A stretch of DNA of 64,000 bases from Allobosea sp. BK604 (lineage in GTDB: Bacteria > Pseudomonadota > Alphaproteobacteria > Rhizobiales > Beijerinckiaceae): the NCBI RefSeq assembly GCF_004341515.1, contig NZ_SLZF01000003.1, positions 558,001 through 622,000 of the forward strand, given 5' to 3'. The notes under the pieces are model-generated. The model searched no databases and was not told where the DNA came from. It saw only the letters and a program-made list of their open reading frames with translations. Both the position numbers and the translations under genes were made by a program. Positions 40,743 to 49,678 of this stretch are shown here, piece after piece (position 1 is the first letter of the stretch; each line of letters begins with the position of its first letter).

Positions 40743-41285
40743 ATGGGCCCTCGCGTGACCGCCGTTGCCCTTGATGCTGGCCATGCCTTCAGCAAGCCGC
40801 GGCAGGACAGCATTCGCCTCGTCGCCGGACTCGGGGTCGAAGGTGACGCCCATTGCGGCGTCACGGTGAAGCACCGCTCACGCGTCGCCGTCGACCCGAC
40901 GCAGCCCAACCTGCGCCAGGTTCACCTCATCCACGAGGAACTGCTCGACGAGCTCAACACTTCCGGCTTCGAGCTCGCACCCGGCCAGATGGGCGAGAAC
41001 GTCACCACGCGCGGCATCGACCTGCTCGGCCTGCCGGTCGGCGCGCGGCTGAAGCTCGGCGGGGATGCCGAGATCGAGATCACCGGCCTGCGCAACCCTT
41101 GTGGCCAGATCGAAGCCTTTCGTCCCGGCCTGCTCAAGGCCGTGCTCGGCCGCGGCGCGGATGGCAGCCTGATCCGCAAGGCCGGCATCATGGGCGTCGT
41201 GCTGACGGGCGGCGAGATCCGCCCGGGCGACGCAATCACGATCGCCTTGCCGCCGGAACCGCATCGCCAGCTGGATCGCGTCTAG
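40743..41285 (+). CDS. MOSC-domain protein
   Basis: MOSC-fold protein of 180 residues, related to YiiM and molybdenum-cofactor sulfurase C-terminal domains. Key features are LVAGLGVEGDAHCGVTVKHRS (about 27-47), QMGENVTTRGIDLLGLPVGARLKLG (about 83-107) and the conserved Cys in LRNPCGQIEAF (about 116-126), which may carry sulfur or bind the cofactor. Likely role: handling of molybdopterin-bound substrates such as N-hydroxylated compounds. The start is ATG 40743 with GGAGAGACGC upstream. Its TAG stop belongs to a repeat fragment. Confidence 0.87.
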   Translation: MGPRVTAVALDAGHAFSKPRQDSIRLVAGLGVEGDAHCGVTVKHRSRVAVDPTQPNLRQVHLIHEELLDELNTSGFELAPGQMGENVTTRGIDLLGLPVGARLKLGGDAEIEITGLRNPCGQIEAFRPGLLKAVLGRGADGSLIRKAGIMGVVLTGGEIRPGDAITIALPPEPHRQLDRV

Positions 41286-41334
41286 AGCCGCATTTTCTTC
41301 ACGCGAACCGGTGTCCGCTTCGCTCGAAAATGCT
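41283..41334. repeat. Family-A MITE-like element, right-to-left half
   Basis: TAGAGCCGCATTTTCTTCACGCG through CTTCGCTCGAAAATGCTC: the same half-element as at 37137 but inverted. The leading TAG ends the MOSC gene. Confidence 0.65.
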
Positions 41335-41344
41335 CCAAAACAAA

Positions 41345-41384
41345 ACGCCCCGGCACGCGGCCATCTGGCCGGGCGCCGGGGCGT
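41345..41384. terminator. Bidirectional terminator between MOSC and cold-shock genes
   Basis: ACGCCCCGGC (41345-41354) pairs with GCCGGGGCGT (41375-41384), with an inner GGCCA/TGGCC pair. On the minus strand it is followed by TTTTGTTTTGG, so it mainly serves the cold-shock gene. Confidence 0.8.
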
Positions 41385-41413
41385 CCTGGTAGAATGCTGG
41401 ACCGATGCGGACG

Positions 41414-42061
41414 TCAGATGAAGCTGACGTTAGCCGCCTCAGGACCTTTCTTGCCCGCGCGGATCGAGAAGCGCACGCGCTGCCCGTCCATCGGCGGCTG
41501 CAGGCCGCTGCGGCTCAGCGACGAGACATGCAGGAAGACGTCCGGCCCGCCCTTGTCCGGCGCAATGAAGCCGAAGCCGCGATCGGAATTGAAGAACTTC
41601 ACGGCACCGTCGAACGGACCTTCCATCGGCCCGCTGTCGCGGCTGCCGAAGCCGCCACGATCGCCGCGGTCGCTATAGCCACCGCCGCCGCCATAGCCGC
41701 CGCCACCGCCATATCCGCCGCCGCCGAAATCGTCACGGGGGGGACGCGGCGAGAACGGGCGCGGGCCGCGCTCGCTGCGCGGAGCGGCCGGAGCTGCGGT
41801 CGAGGCGTCGATCTCGTGCACGGCCACGACCTGAAGGCCGCGCCGTCCCTCGCCGAGATCGGCGATGATGGTCGCACCGGGCTGCAGATCCTGCGGATCG
41901 AGCGGTCCGATGGCCGAAACATGGAGGAAAACGTCGCCCGAACCATCGGCGGGCGACGCGAATCCGAATCCCTTCTCGGGATCGAACCACTTCACCTTGG
42001 CTTCGATATTCTCGTGGCTGACGAAGGGCTGGGCGGCAGGAGGCTTACGGCGATCGAACAT
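41414..42061 (-). CDS. Double cold-shock-domain protein with glycine-rich linker
   Basis: RNA/DNA-binding protein of 215 residues with two cold-shock domains: CSD1 at about 18-85 (KVKWFDPEKGFGFASP with RNP1 KGFGF, then VFLHVS as RNP2) and CSD2 at about 149-213 (AVKFFNSDRGFGFIAPDKGGPDVFLHVS in pieces). The linker at about 86-148 is rich in Arg and Gly with tandem GGYGGGG and DRGDRGGFGSRD, like an RGG box. Single CSPs are about 70 residues; the tandem form is usual in alphaproteobacteria, while the RGG-like linker is less usual. Probable RNA chaperone. Own terminator at 41345. Confidence 0.92.
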   Translation of the reverse strand: MFDRRKPPAAQPFVSHENIEAKVKWFDPEKGFGFASPADGSGDVFLHVSAIGPLDPQDLQPGATIIADLGEGRRGLQVVAVHEIDASTAAPAAPRSERGPRPFSPRPPRDDFGGGGYGGGGGYGGGGGYSDRGDRGGFGSRDSGPMEGPFDGAVKFFNSDRGFGFIAPDKGGPDVFLHVSSLSRSGLQPPMDGQRVRFSIRAGKKGPEAANVSFI

Positions 42062-42185
42062 GGAAGCTTCAAAGTGCAGTGACCGGGAGAACGCAATCTA
42101 GCGTAAGCCGACCCCGCCGTCATCGGGGCGGCAGCTATTTTATTGCACCCAAATTCCCCGACCGAAACCGGGGCCGTCACAGCCT

Positions 42186-42887
42186 CTATTCTACTTCGCT
42201 CGCGCGGATCATCTGGACCTTTTTCGGCATCTCGCCGACCGCCGGAATGAACTGCCCTGTCTGCGGATCGAGCAGCATCAGCACCCCGGTTGCAACCGCA
42301 AAATAGGCGCCATGCAGGTGAAGCCGGCCCTTTTCCTCAAGAATCTTGATGCAGGGGAAGGTCCTGAGATTTTCCAGGGATTGCTGGATCGAGGCGAGGG
42401 CCAGCCGCTCGACATAGCCGTCCAGGCTTTCATGCCGGCCGCGCCCGCCGGTGCGCCGCGCCGCCGGCTCGACCAGGGTGATCCACTTGCCAATGAAGTC
42501 GCCCGGCGAGAGCGGCCCCTGTGCATCGTCGGCGAAGGCGCGGATGCCGCCGCAGCGGCCATGGCCGAGCACGACGATATGCTCGACCTTGAGCGCCTGC
42601 ACGCCGTACTCGAGCGCGGCCGAGGTGCCGTGCAGCTGGTCATCCGGCGAAAAAGTCGGAATCAGGCTGGCCACGTTGCGGATGACGAACATCTCGCCCG
42701 GGCTCGCGTCGAAGATCACCTCCGGCGAGACGCGCGAGTCGCAGCAGCCGATCAGCATGATCTTCGGCGTCTGCCCGCTCTCGGCCAGTTCTTCGTAACG
42801 GCTCTTCTCGCGGATGAAACGGTCGTCGAGGAAAGCGCGGTAGCCTTCGGTCAGCCGTTCGGGAAAGGGGGGTATCGGCGTGTCCAT
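42186..42887 (-). CDS. Beta-class carbonic anhydrase
   Basis: Zinc enzyme of 233 residues interconverting CO2 and bicarbonate. Zinc ligands are in IGCCDSRVSPE (Cys at about 49, with the Asp50-Arg52 dyad) and in LGHGRCGGIRA (His109 and Cys112). The segment FVIRNVASLIP (about 68-78) is typical. ATG 42887 (MDTPIPPFPERL) is preferred; an ATG at 42950 would add 21 residues unlike the family N-terminus. Downstream of the DUF167/YggT pair on the same strand, gap about 60 bp. Confidence 0.93.
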   Translation of the reverse strand: MDTPIPPFPERLTEGYRAFLDDRFIREKSRYEELAESGQTPKIMLIGCCDSRVSPEVIFDASPGEMFVIRNVASLIPTFSPDDQLHGTSAALEYGVQALKVEHIVVLGHGRCGGIRAFADDAQGPLSPGDFIGKWITLVEPAARRTGGRGRHESLDGYVERLALASIQQSLENLRTFPCIKILEEKGRLHLHGAYFAVATGVLMLLDPQTGQFIPAVGEMPKKVQMIRASEVE

Positions 42888-42950
42888 GATCGCGAGAGGG
42901 ACACCCAACCGGGCACTCTCGTCAAGTCTCTTCTTGCCGCAGCGCAACAA

Positions 42951-43265
42951 TCACAGTGCCGGCAGCAGCTGCCGCAGGCGCGCCAGCAGGATCTCGCCAT
43001 CCCCCGAAACCGCGACGATCTTCAGCCGCGCCGTGGCTCCGGCGGCAAGCTCGACATGCGAGCGCGCGACGTTGAGCAGTTTCGCGATCAGCGCGATGAG
43101 CGCCGCGTTGGCCTCGCCCTCGCTCGGCGCGGCCCGCACTCTCGCTTTCAGCACCTCTCGGCCGTCAGCCAGCGCCTCGATCCCATCGAGCGCATCGCGA
43201 CCGCCGCGCGGCGTCAGCCTGATCGCGAGGCGCAGGCCTTCCGGCGTGGTCGTCCACGCCGCCAT
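42951..43265 (-). CDS. DUF167 (YggU) family protein
   Basis: Protein of 104 residues with the compact DUF167 pattern: LAIRLTPRGGRDALDGIE at about 15-32, LKARVRAAPSEGEANAALIALIAKLLNV (about 39-66) and RLKIVAVSG. It lies 6 bp after yggT; yggT-yggU pairing is conserved across many bacteria. Biochemical role unknown. Confidence 0.88.
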   Translation of the reverse strand: MAAWTTTPEGLRLAIRLTPRGGRDALDGIEALADGREVLKARVRAAPSEGEANAALIALIAKLLNVARSHVELAAGATARLKIVAVSGDGEILLARLRQLLPAL

Positions 43266-43271
43266 GCGAGC

Positions 43272-43562
43272 TCAGAAGACGTTGGGGTAGATATAGCGGA
43301 CGATCACGCTCTGGATGAAGAAGATCAGCAGCAGCAGGATGATCGGCGAGATGTCGATGCCGCCGAGATTGGGCAGCCGCTCGCGGATCGGCCGCAGCGC
43401 CGGCTCGGTCATCCGGTAGAGCATGTCCCAGACGGTGGAGACGAACTGGTTGCGGGTGTTGAGGACGTTGAAGGCGATCAGCCAGCTCAAAACGGCGGAG
43501 GCGATCAGGATCCAGACATAGATCTGCAGGGCCAACATCACCACATCCAGAACGGCGCGCAT
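43272..43562 (-). CDS. YggT-family membrane protein
   Basis: Integral membrane protein of 96 residues with two hydrophobic regions: [28 protein letters not shown] at the start and [24 protein letters not shown] at the end, separated by the signature [22 protein letters not shown] (about 56-77). ATG 43562 follows AAGAGGG at 6 nt spacing; the open frame extends upstream but without membrane character. Linked to osmotic tolerance, division-site and cofactor contexts in other bacteria; role here unknown. Confidence 0.88.
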   Translation of the reverse strand: MRAVLDVVMLALQIYVWILIASAVLSWLIAFNVLNTRNQFVSTVWDMLYRMTEPALRPIRERLPNLGGIDISPIILLLLIFFIQSVIVRYIYPNVF

Positions 43563-43660
43563 CGACATCCCTCTTGTCGTCAAAGTCCGGTGGCGCGCGA
43601 CCGCCGGGCCGTCTTTGCCGAACACCCCCGATTTGGAGGCGAAAGCGTTGACGGAAGCGA

Positions 43661-43690
43661 TTGACATTCACGCGACGCAGGGCCTAGAAG
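43661..43690 (+). promoter_or_regulatory. Promoter of tRNA-Ala
   Basis: TTGACA (43661-43666), 18 bp, TAGAAG (43685-43690). The predicted start near 43697 is about 5 bp before the tRNA. Confidence 0.7.
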
Positions 43691-43701
43691 GCCAGCGCTT
43701 C

Positions 43702-44244
<543 letters not shown>

Positions 44245-44679
44245 ATGGGAAAGTTCAGCCTCGGCGACATCGCTGAGAAGATGAAGGATATCGATTTCTG
44301 TATGCTCACGACGGTCACGGAGGGCGGCAAGCTCTCGAGCCGTCCGATGAGCAATAATCGCGATGTCGAGTACGATGGTGACTCGTGGTTTTTCGCCTAT
44401 GACGACGCTCGTTTCGTGCGCGACATCGAGGCCGCCGATCAGGTCGGACTGACCTTTTCGGGCGATAAGAGTCTGCTCGGCAAACCCGGGGTTTTCATCG
44501 GCATAGAGGGAAAAGCCAGCCTCACCCGCGACCGGCTCGCCTTGGAGGAACACTGGGTCGATGATCTCGAGCGATGGTTCCCCCAGGGAATCGAGACACC
44601 CGGCATCGTCCTCCTCAAGGTGCACGGATCCCGGATCCATTACTGGGATGGGGAGGAAGAGGGCGAAGTCGCCCTCTAG
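44245..44679 (+). CDS. General-stress pyridoxamine 5'-phosphate oxidase-fold protein
   Basis: Split-barrel flavin-fold protein of 144 residues, like general stress protein 26. Start: ATG 44245, with AGGAGGAG about 8 nt upstream. Family segments are KMKDIDFCMLTTVTEGGKLSSRPMSNN (about 12-38), WFFAYDDARFVRDIEAADQVGLTFS (about 48-72) and EEHWVDDLERWFPQGIETPGIVLLKVHGSRIHYWD near the end (in pieces). Relatives bind FMN or FAD and are induced by stress. No partner gene adjoins. Confidence 0.87.
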   Translation: MGKFSLGDIAEKMKDIDFCMLTTVTEGGKLSSRPMSNNRDVEYDGDSWFFAYDDARFVRDIEAADQVGLTFSGDKSLLGKPGVFIGIEGKASLTRDRLALEEHWVDDLERWFPQGIETPGIVLLKVHGSRIHYWDGEEEGEVAL

Positions 44680-44746
44680 TTTTGCGGCTACGCGGCCGCT
44701 CCATCTGACGTCTCCCGGGTTCGGCCGTGGAGCGCGCCGCTCAGGC

Positions 44747-44844
44747 TAGAGTATTTCCGCGTTTCCCGCGAAAATTCTCTAGCCCTTTGCTTTAATGGAT
44801 TTTCTTCACGCGAACCGGAACTCACTTCGCTCGAGAATGCTCTA
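44747..44844. repeat. Family-A MITE-like element, full-length variant (98 bp)
   Basis: Starts TAGAGTATTTCCGCG and ends CTCGAGAATGCTCTA; inverted orientation relative to 20752. The CTA at 44842-44844 is the stop codon of the minus-strand amylo-glucosidase gene. Confidence 0.72.
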
Positions 44845-47046
44845 TTTCGAGATCAGAATTCTTGCGCTGCCGTGCCGCGAAAGAACATTGGCGGTGACAT
44901 CGAAACCGTAGCGATGCAGCCTCACATCGGCCGATGAAGTGCCAAGGCGCAGATTGCGGATCACGACCTCGTCGAGAAATTCCGGCATCACCGGCTCGTG
45001 GAACCGGATTTCATCCTGCTCATGATGGAGCTCGAGCCCCAGGCACGCGCCGAGCAGGCCGAAGACCGTGGCCGCCGACCAGGCCTGCGGCGCGCAGGCA
45101 ACCGGATAAGGCGTCGGTGCCCGATGCGGCCGCCGGTTGAACCCGCAAAACAGCTCCGGCAGGCGTGACATGTCCTGATGCCTGCCGGCGTCGAAGATGG
45201 CCGAGAAGACCCGGCTCGCTTCTGCTTTGAGGCCATAGCGGCCAAGCCCCAGGGCGATCAGCGCGTTGTCATGCGGCCATACCGAGCCGTTATGGTAGGA
45301 CATCGGGTTGTAGCGGGGCTGCCCGGCCGGGAGGGTGCGGATGCCCCAGCCGCTGAAGGCATCGGGCGTGAGCAGGTTCGCCGCGACCCGGGCCGCGCGA
45401 TCCGGGGCGGCGATGCCGGCAAACAGCGTATGGCCGGCATTGGACGCCGGCACGAGGCAGGGCCGCTTCTCGCCATCGAGCGCCAGCGCATAGGTCCCCA
45501 ATTCCTCGCTCCAGAATGCGCGCTCGAAATTGCAGCGCAGGCGCTCGGCCTCATCAGCCAAGGCCGAGGCCAGATCGGGCTGACCGAGCCTGCGCGCCAT
45601 GAAGGAGGCCTGCAGCTTGGCCGCATAGACGTAGGCCTGCACCTCACATAGCGCGATCGGTCCGACCGGGTCCGCGTTGTCGGCATGGAAGATCGCGTCG
45701 TGCGAATCCTTCCAGCCCTGGTTGGCCAGCCCGCTCGCACGGGCCCTCGCATATTCGACGAAGCCATCGCCATCGCGGTCGCCATAGTCGTCGATCCAAC
45801 GCAGCGCCGCGCAGATATTCGGCCATATCGCCCGGATGGTCTCGAGGTCGCCGGTGCGATGAAGGTAATGGCCGGCCAGCATGATGAAGAGCGGAGTGGC
45901 ATCGATCGTGCCGTAGTAGCGTCCGAAGGGGACCTCGCGCAGCCGCGCCATTTCGCCATGCCGCATCTCGTGCAGGATCTTGCCCGGCTGGGCATCGGCC
46001 TCCGGATCCACGGCCTGAGCCTGGGTGGCGGCGAGCGTGCGCAGGACCCCGCGCGCGATCGCGGGATCGATCCAGAGCATCAACAGCGCGGTGATGATGC
46101 CGTCCCGGCCGAACGTGGTGTTGAACCACGGGATGCCGGCATAGGGATAGGGGCCGTACTGGCCCCAGGTGAGCAGCGTATAGACGTCCGACGTCGCCCG
46201 GCAGAGCATGTCGTTGAACGCCTGGTTCGACGTCGAGACCGTCGCGATCTGCGCGGTCGCCGTGCGGTGCGCGCGCCGCGTATCGCGATAGGCAGCGAAG
46301 AAATTCACCGGCGGCAACGCTTTCACGGCGCCGTCGATGCAAGCGATCGTGAGGAATACCGAGCTTTGCTCATACGGCCCGAGCATGACCTCGACCGTCA
46401 TGCGGTGGGGGTCGAGCGCGATCGGCTCCGGGCTCATCTGAAGCACCGTCTTGCGTTCGATACGATCGAGACCGAGATAGCGGTACTCGACCCGATCGGG
46501 ACCGGTCACTTCGACCGTGCTCGTGCCGCGCCGCAGGCGCTGCGTGCCCCGCACCTCGAACATGTCGTGGAAGTCGGCCCCGAACAGAATGTCGATGCGC
46601 AACCGGCGCGGTACCGGACCGTAGTTCCTGATGCTGATGCGCTCGTAGCAGACCGCCCGCCACAGGAATTTGGTTCGGTGCAGGAAGATCGTGTCTCGCG
46701 CCATCCGCTCGTCGCCGAGGCGAAGATCCGGATTGGTGAGCTCGACCGAGAGCGCTGCCTTGTCCTCGTGCACCGACGAGCTCAGCAGCAACGGCCGCTT
46801 GCCCTCCACGCGGAGCTCCAGATGCGACAAGAAGCGGGTATCGCGATAATAGAGCCCCTCCGCCGTGTCGCTCAGCGTGCCAAGGTCGCCATGCGCGTCA
46901 AGCACGGCGAACGCGTCGCCGTGCTTGAGATTGCGCAGGACGTGATCGGTCAGCGAGGTCCTGGCCTCGATCTCGTATTCGGACCATAGGTTCGGTCCGT
47001 TCGGCTCAGGTGTCGGTCGCGCAAACGCGCGGATGTTCTCCGGCAT
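44842..47046 (-). CDS. Amylo-alpha-1,6-glucosidase / glycogen-debranching-type enzyme
   Basis: Protein of 734 residues. The N-terminal domain (about 30-240: FAVLDAHGDLGTLSDTAEGLYYRDTRFLSHLEL) is of the bacterial debranching-enzyme N-terminal type; the C-terminal (alpha/alpha)6 catalytic part has FGRDG at 312-316, FGRYYGTIDATPLFIMLAG (about 378-396) and YHNGSVWPHDNALIALGL (near 600), a GH-type active-site layout. Likely substrate: branched alpha-glucan or the product of the adjacent glycosyltransferase. It starts 15 bp after that gene's stop, so they form an operon. The TAG stop comes from the repeat at 44747. Confidence 0.88.
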   Translation of the reverse strand: MPENIRAFARPTPEPNGPNLWSEYEIEARTSLTDHVLRNLKHGDAFAVLDAHGDLGTLSDTAEGLYYRDTRFLSHLELRVEGKRPLLLSSSVHEDKAALSVELTNPDLRLGDERMARDTIFLHRTKFLWRAVCYERISIRNYGPVPRRLRIDILFGADFHDMFEVRGTQRLRRGTSTVEVTGPDRVEYRYLGLDRIERKTVLQMSPEPIALDPHRMTVEVMLGPYEQSSVFLTIACIDGAVKALPPVNFFAAYRDTRRAHRTATAQIATVSTSNQAFNDMLCRATSDVYTLLTWGQYGPYPYAGIPWFNTTFGRDGIITALLMLWIDPAIARGVLRTLAATQAQAVDPEADAQPGKILHEMRHGEMARLREVPFGRYYGTIDATPLFIMLAGHYLHRTGDLETIRAIWPNICAALRWIDDYGDRDGDGFVEYARARASGLANQGWKDSHDAIFHADNADPVGPIALCEVQAYVYAAKLQASFMARRLGQPDLASALADEAERLRCNFERAFWSEELGTYALALDGEKRPCLVPASNAGHTLFAGIAAPDRAARVAANLLTPDAFSGWGIRTLPAGQPRYNPMSYHNGSVWPHDNALIALGLGRYGLKAEASRVFSAIFDAGRHQDMSRLPELFCGFNRRPHRAPTPYPVACAPQAWSAATVFGLLGACLGLELHHEQDEIRFHEPVMPEFLDEVVIRNLRLGTSSADVRLHRYGFDVTANVLSRHGSARILISK

Positions 47047-47061
47047 GGCACATATCCTGGT

Positions 47062-48195
47062 TTAGGCCGAGTGCGGCTGGTTCTCGCCCCCACCTGGCAT
47101 CAGACCGGCTGCCTCATGGTAGGCCGGCGGCACGACCGTGGACAGAAGCCGTTCCGGCGCGGGCTGGCTGCGACGCTGGTGCAGCAATCTCTCGAAGGTC
47201 TCGACGTAATCGGCCGCCATGCGCGAGACCGTGAAGCGCCGTTCGAAGCGATCGCGCACGGCCCTTCGGTCCAGTCGGTCGATCCGTCCGACCGCCTCCA
47301 CCGCTTCCTCCAGCGAGGATACGATCAGGCCGGAAACGCCGTGGTCGATCACCTCGGGAACGGAGCCCTCGCGCCAGGCGATGACGGGCGTCCCGCTCGC
47401 CATGGCCTCGATCATGACGAGGCCAAAGGGCTCCGGCCAGTCGATCGGAAAGAGCAAGGCGGAGGCGCCTGCGAGAAAGTCACCCTTCCTTGCGTCATCG
47501 ATCTCGCCGATGAAATCGATCAGCGGGTGATCGAGCAACGGCTCGATCGTGGTGGCGAAATAGTCGCGGTCGACGGCATCGACCTTCGCCGCGATCTTCA
47601 ACGGTATTCCGCTGCGCTTGGCGATCTCGATGGCACGGTCCGGCCGCTTCTCAGGCGCGATACGGCCGAGAAAGGCGAGATAACCGCCGGCACCGCTTCC
47701 GAACCTGTAAAGGTCCCTGGGAAGACCGTGGTGGATCGTGGACGCCCAGTTCACGGGAGGCATTGGCAGGCGCTGATGATCGGAAATCGAGACCAGCGGC
47801 ATGCCCGGGAAGACCTGATGGATTGGATGAAAGTCAGGCAGATCGAGGCGCCCGTGCATTGTTGTGACGCACTTGAAGAAAATCTCCTCGAACATCGGGA
47901 ACTGCAGCATATCGACGTGGAAATGGATGATGTCGAACTCATCGGCGCGCCGTCGCACCTCGTCCAGCATCACCAGGGTGCTGGCGATGTGATCGCGGAT
48001 GCCGGAGAGCCGCAGCGCTTGCGGTACGACAGGCACAAGCCTGGCGTTGCTGCGGGAATCGCCGCTCGCGAACAGGGTGACGTCCTGCCCTTGGCGCACG
48101 AGCTCTTCCGTGAGCCACGACACCACTCTTTCGGTTCCACCGTAGAGTTTCGGAGGGACTGCCTCCGCCAACGGAGCGACCTGAGCGATCCTCAT
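47062..48195 (-). CDS. Glycosyltransferase family 4 protein
   Basis: GT-B retaining glycosyltransferase of 377 residues. The N-terminal acceptor half has YGGTERVVSWLTEELVRQGHDV-like sequence (residues 18-40), and the C-terminal donor half has FLGRIAPEKRPDRAIEIAKR (about 175-194) and EPFGLVMIEA at 255-264, the E-x7-E motif. The last 30 residues are variable. It is followed by an amylo-1,6-glucosidase gene, a pairing suggesting alpha-glucan or trehalose-related metabolism under stress. Donor and acceptor are not determinable. Confidence 0.9.
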   Translation of the reverse strand: MRIAQVAPLAEAVPPKLYGGTERVVSWLTEELVRQGQDVTLFASGDSRSNARLVPVVPQALRLSGIRDHIASTLVMLDEVRRRADEFDIIHFHVDMLQFPMFEEIFFKCVTTMHGRLDLPDFHPIHQVFPGMPLVSISDHQRLPMPPVNWASTIHHGLPRDLYRFGSGAGGYLAFLGRIAPEKRPDRAIEIAKRSGIPLKIAAKVDAVDRDYFATTIEPLLDHPLIDFIGEIDDARKGDFLAGASALLFPIDWPEPFGLVMIEAMASGTPVIAWREGSVPEVIDHGVSGLIVSSLEEAVEAVGRIDRLDRRAVRDRFERRFTVSRMAADYVETFERLLHQRRSQPAPERLLSTVVPPAYHEAAGLMPGGGENQPHSA

Positions 48196-48374
48196 TTCGA
48201 CTGTTCCTTCGACTACCAGGTTGTCCCCGTGCCGCTTCGCGAACTCGACAAACGCGGGAGACGGCGCTGGAGTTCAGTGGTGCCTCGCCGCCCAAGGATG
48301 ATTTCGCAGTCGACCGGTGCAGGTCCGACCGGCGTCGAGCAGATGGAACAGAAAGCCCGATTGCAGCAGCGTGC

Positions 48375-49583
48375 TCAGCCGGAGATCGCAGCTTGTCCCT
48401 GCCCTGCTGCGCGCAGGCGAAGACCTCGCGTCAAGGGCAGGGCAGCGGCGCACAGGCCGGCCATCGCGAAGAAGGCTGCGGCACCGAAGCGTGCGTAGAG
48501 CGCGCCTGCCGCGAGCGTCAGCAGCGCCGTCACCGCCGCGGCGACAAATGCGTAGATCGCCTGTCCTGTCGCAGCCAGCCGCGCGGGCACGATCTCGATC
48601 ATCAGCCGCATGCAGCCGAGATGCAGCAGCGCAAAGGTGAGGCCATGCAGTGGCTGCACCAGCGCGAGCGCAAGCGGATCGGTGCTGAGCGCCATGACGG
48701 ACCAGCGGAGCACACCCGCCACCGCAGCGATGGCCGCAGCCCCGGCCGGGCCGGCGCGTGCGACCAGGGGCGGCCCGATCAGGAAGAATACGATCACCTC
48801 GGCTGCGACCGACAGTGACCAGAGAAAACTCACCATGACCGGGCCGATGCCGGCCGCGTTCCAGCGGATGACGGCAAAAGCGTCATGCATGGCATGGCTG
48901 CCGAGGATCAGCGCCGCGACGAGCAGCAATCGCCGAAAGAGCGGGACGTGCAGCAGCGCGATCAAGCCTTTCAACGGCGACGCCTTGTGTTCCGTCACGG
49001 CCGCGTGGTCGACCGCCGCGCTGATGGACAGTGAAGCCACAAGAGTCGCGCCGGCGAGCAGCCCGGCATGCAGAAGAATGATCGATGTGAGCCCCACCGC
49101 GCTCACGACCTGTCCCGCGATCAGCGTCCCGACGACGAAGGCCGCCGAGCCGGCACCACGCACCCATCCGTATTCGAAGCGGCCCGCCATGGCGGTTGCG
49201 TCGCCCTGGCGCGTCGCCAGCGCATCCGCCAGCGTCGTGACCGGCGCCAGCACCGCTGCCTGGCAAAGGCTCGCCAGCAGCAGCGCTGGAAAGCCTCCCG
49301 GCAGCAGCAGGCCGAGCGCGGCAGTGCCGGACATGGCGATGCAGACTACGAGAACCGCGCGCCGCGCACCGAGCCGATCCGCCATCCAGCCTGCCAGCGG
49401 CCCCGAAACGAGGCGAACCGCCGTCCCTAGCGCCAGCAGCAGGCCAAGTTGCTCAGGCCCGACCCCGCGCTCTTCGAAGAAGAGCGGCCAGAAGGGTGAC
49501 GCCACGCCGAACGCCGCGTACATGAAGACGTAGAGCAGAACGAAACTCGACAGCGGATGGCGATCGAGGCGAAAGCGACCCAC
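48375..49583 (-). CDS. MFS transporter (PPP/nucleoside-symporter-like)
   Basis: Twelve-helix major-facilitator carrier, 402 residues from a GTG at 49583 (VGRFRLDRHPLSSFVLLYVFMYAAFGVASPFWPLFFEERG, in pieces) with AGGAG upstream; the longer open frame adds 79 basic, non-membrane residues. The first loop GWMADRLGARRA (about 68-79) is MFS motif A. Similar proteins are annotated as 3-phenylpropionate or nucleoside transporters; the substrate is open. Not clearly in an operon with the glycosyltransferase. Confidence 0.85.
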   Translation of the reverse strand: MGRFRLDRHPLSSFVLLYVFMYAAFGVASPFWPLFFEERGVGPEQLGLLLALGTAVRLVSGPLAGWMADRLGARRAVLVVCIAMSGTAALGLLLPGGFPALLLASLCQAAVLAPVTTLADALATRQGDATAMAGRFEYGWVRGAGSAAFVVGTLIAGQVVSAVGLTSIILLHAGLLAGATLVASLSISAAVDHAAVTEHKASPLKGLIALLHVPLFRRLLLVAALILGSHAMHDAFAVIRWNAAGIGPVMVSFLWSLSVAAEVIVFFLIGPPLVARAGPAGAAAIAAVAGVLRWSVMALSTDPLALALVQPLHGLTFALLHLGCMRLMIEIVPARLAATGQAIYAFVAAAVTALLTLAAGALYARFGAAAFFAMAGLCAAALPLTRGLRLRAAGQGQAAISG

Positions 49584-49678
49584 GGTTCCGAACTCCTGAG
49601 CCTCGCCGAGCGTCGGCGCACCCCACTTACTCAAGGGCCGACGGCTTGGTTCCGAAGGTCGCGGGCTGAGAAGCGAAG

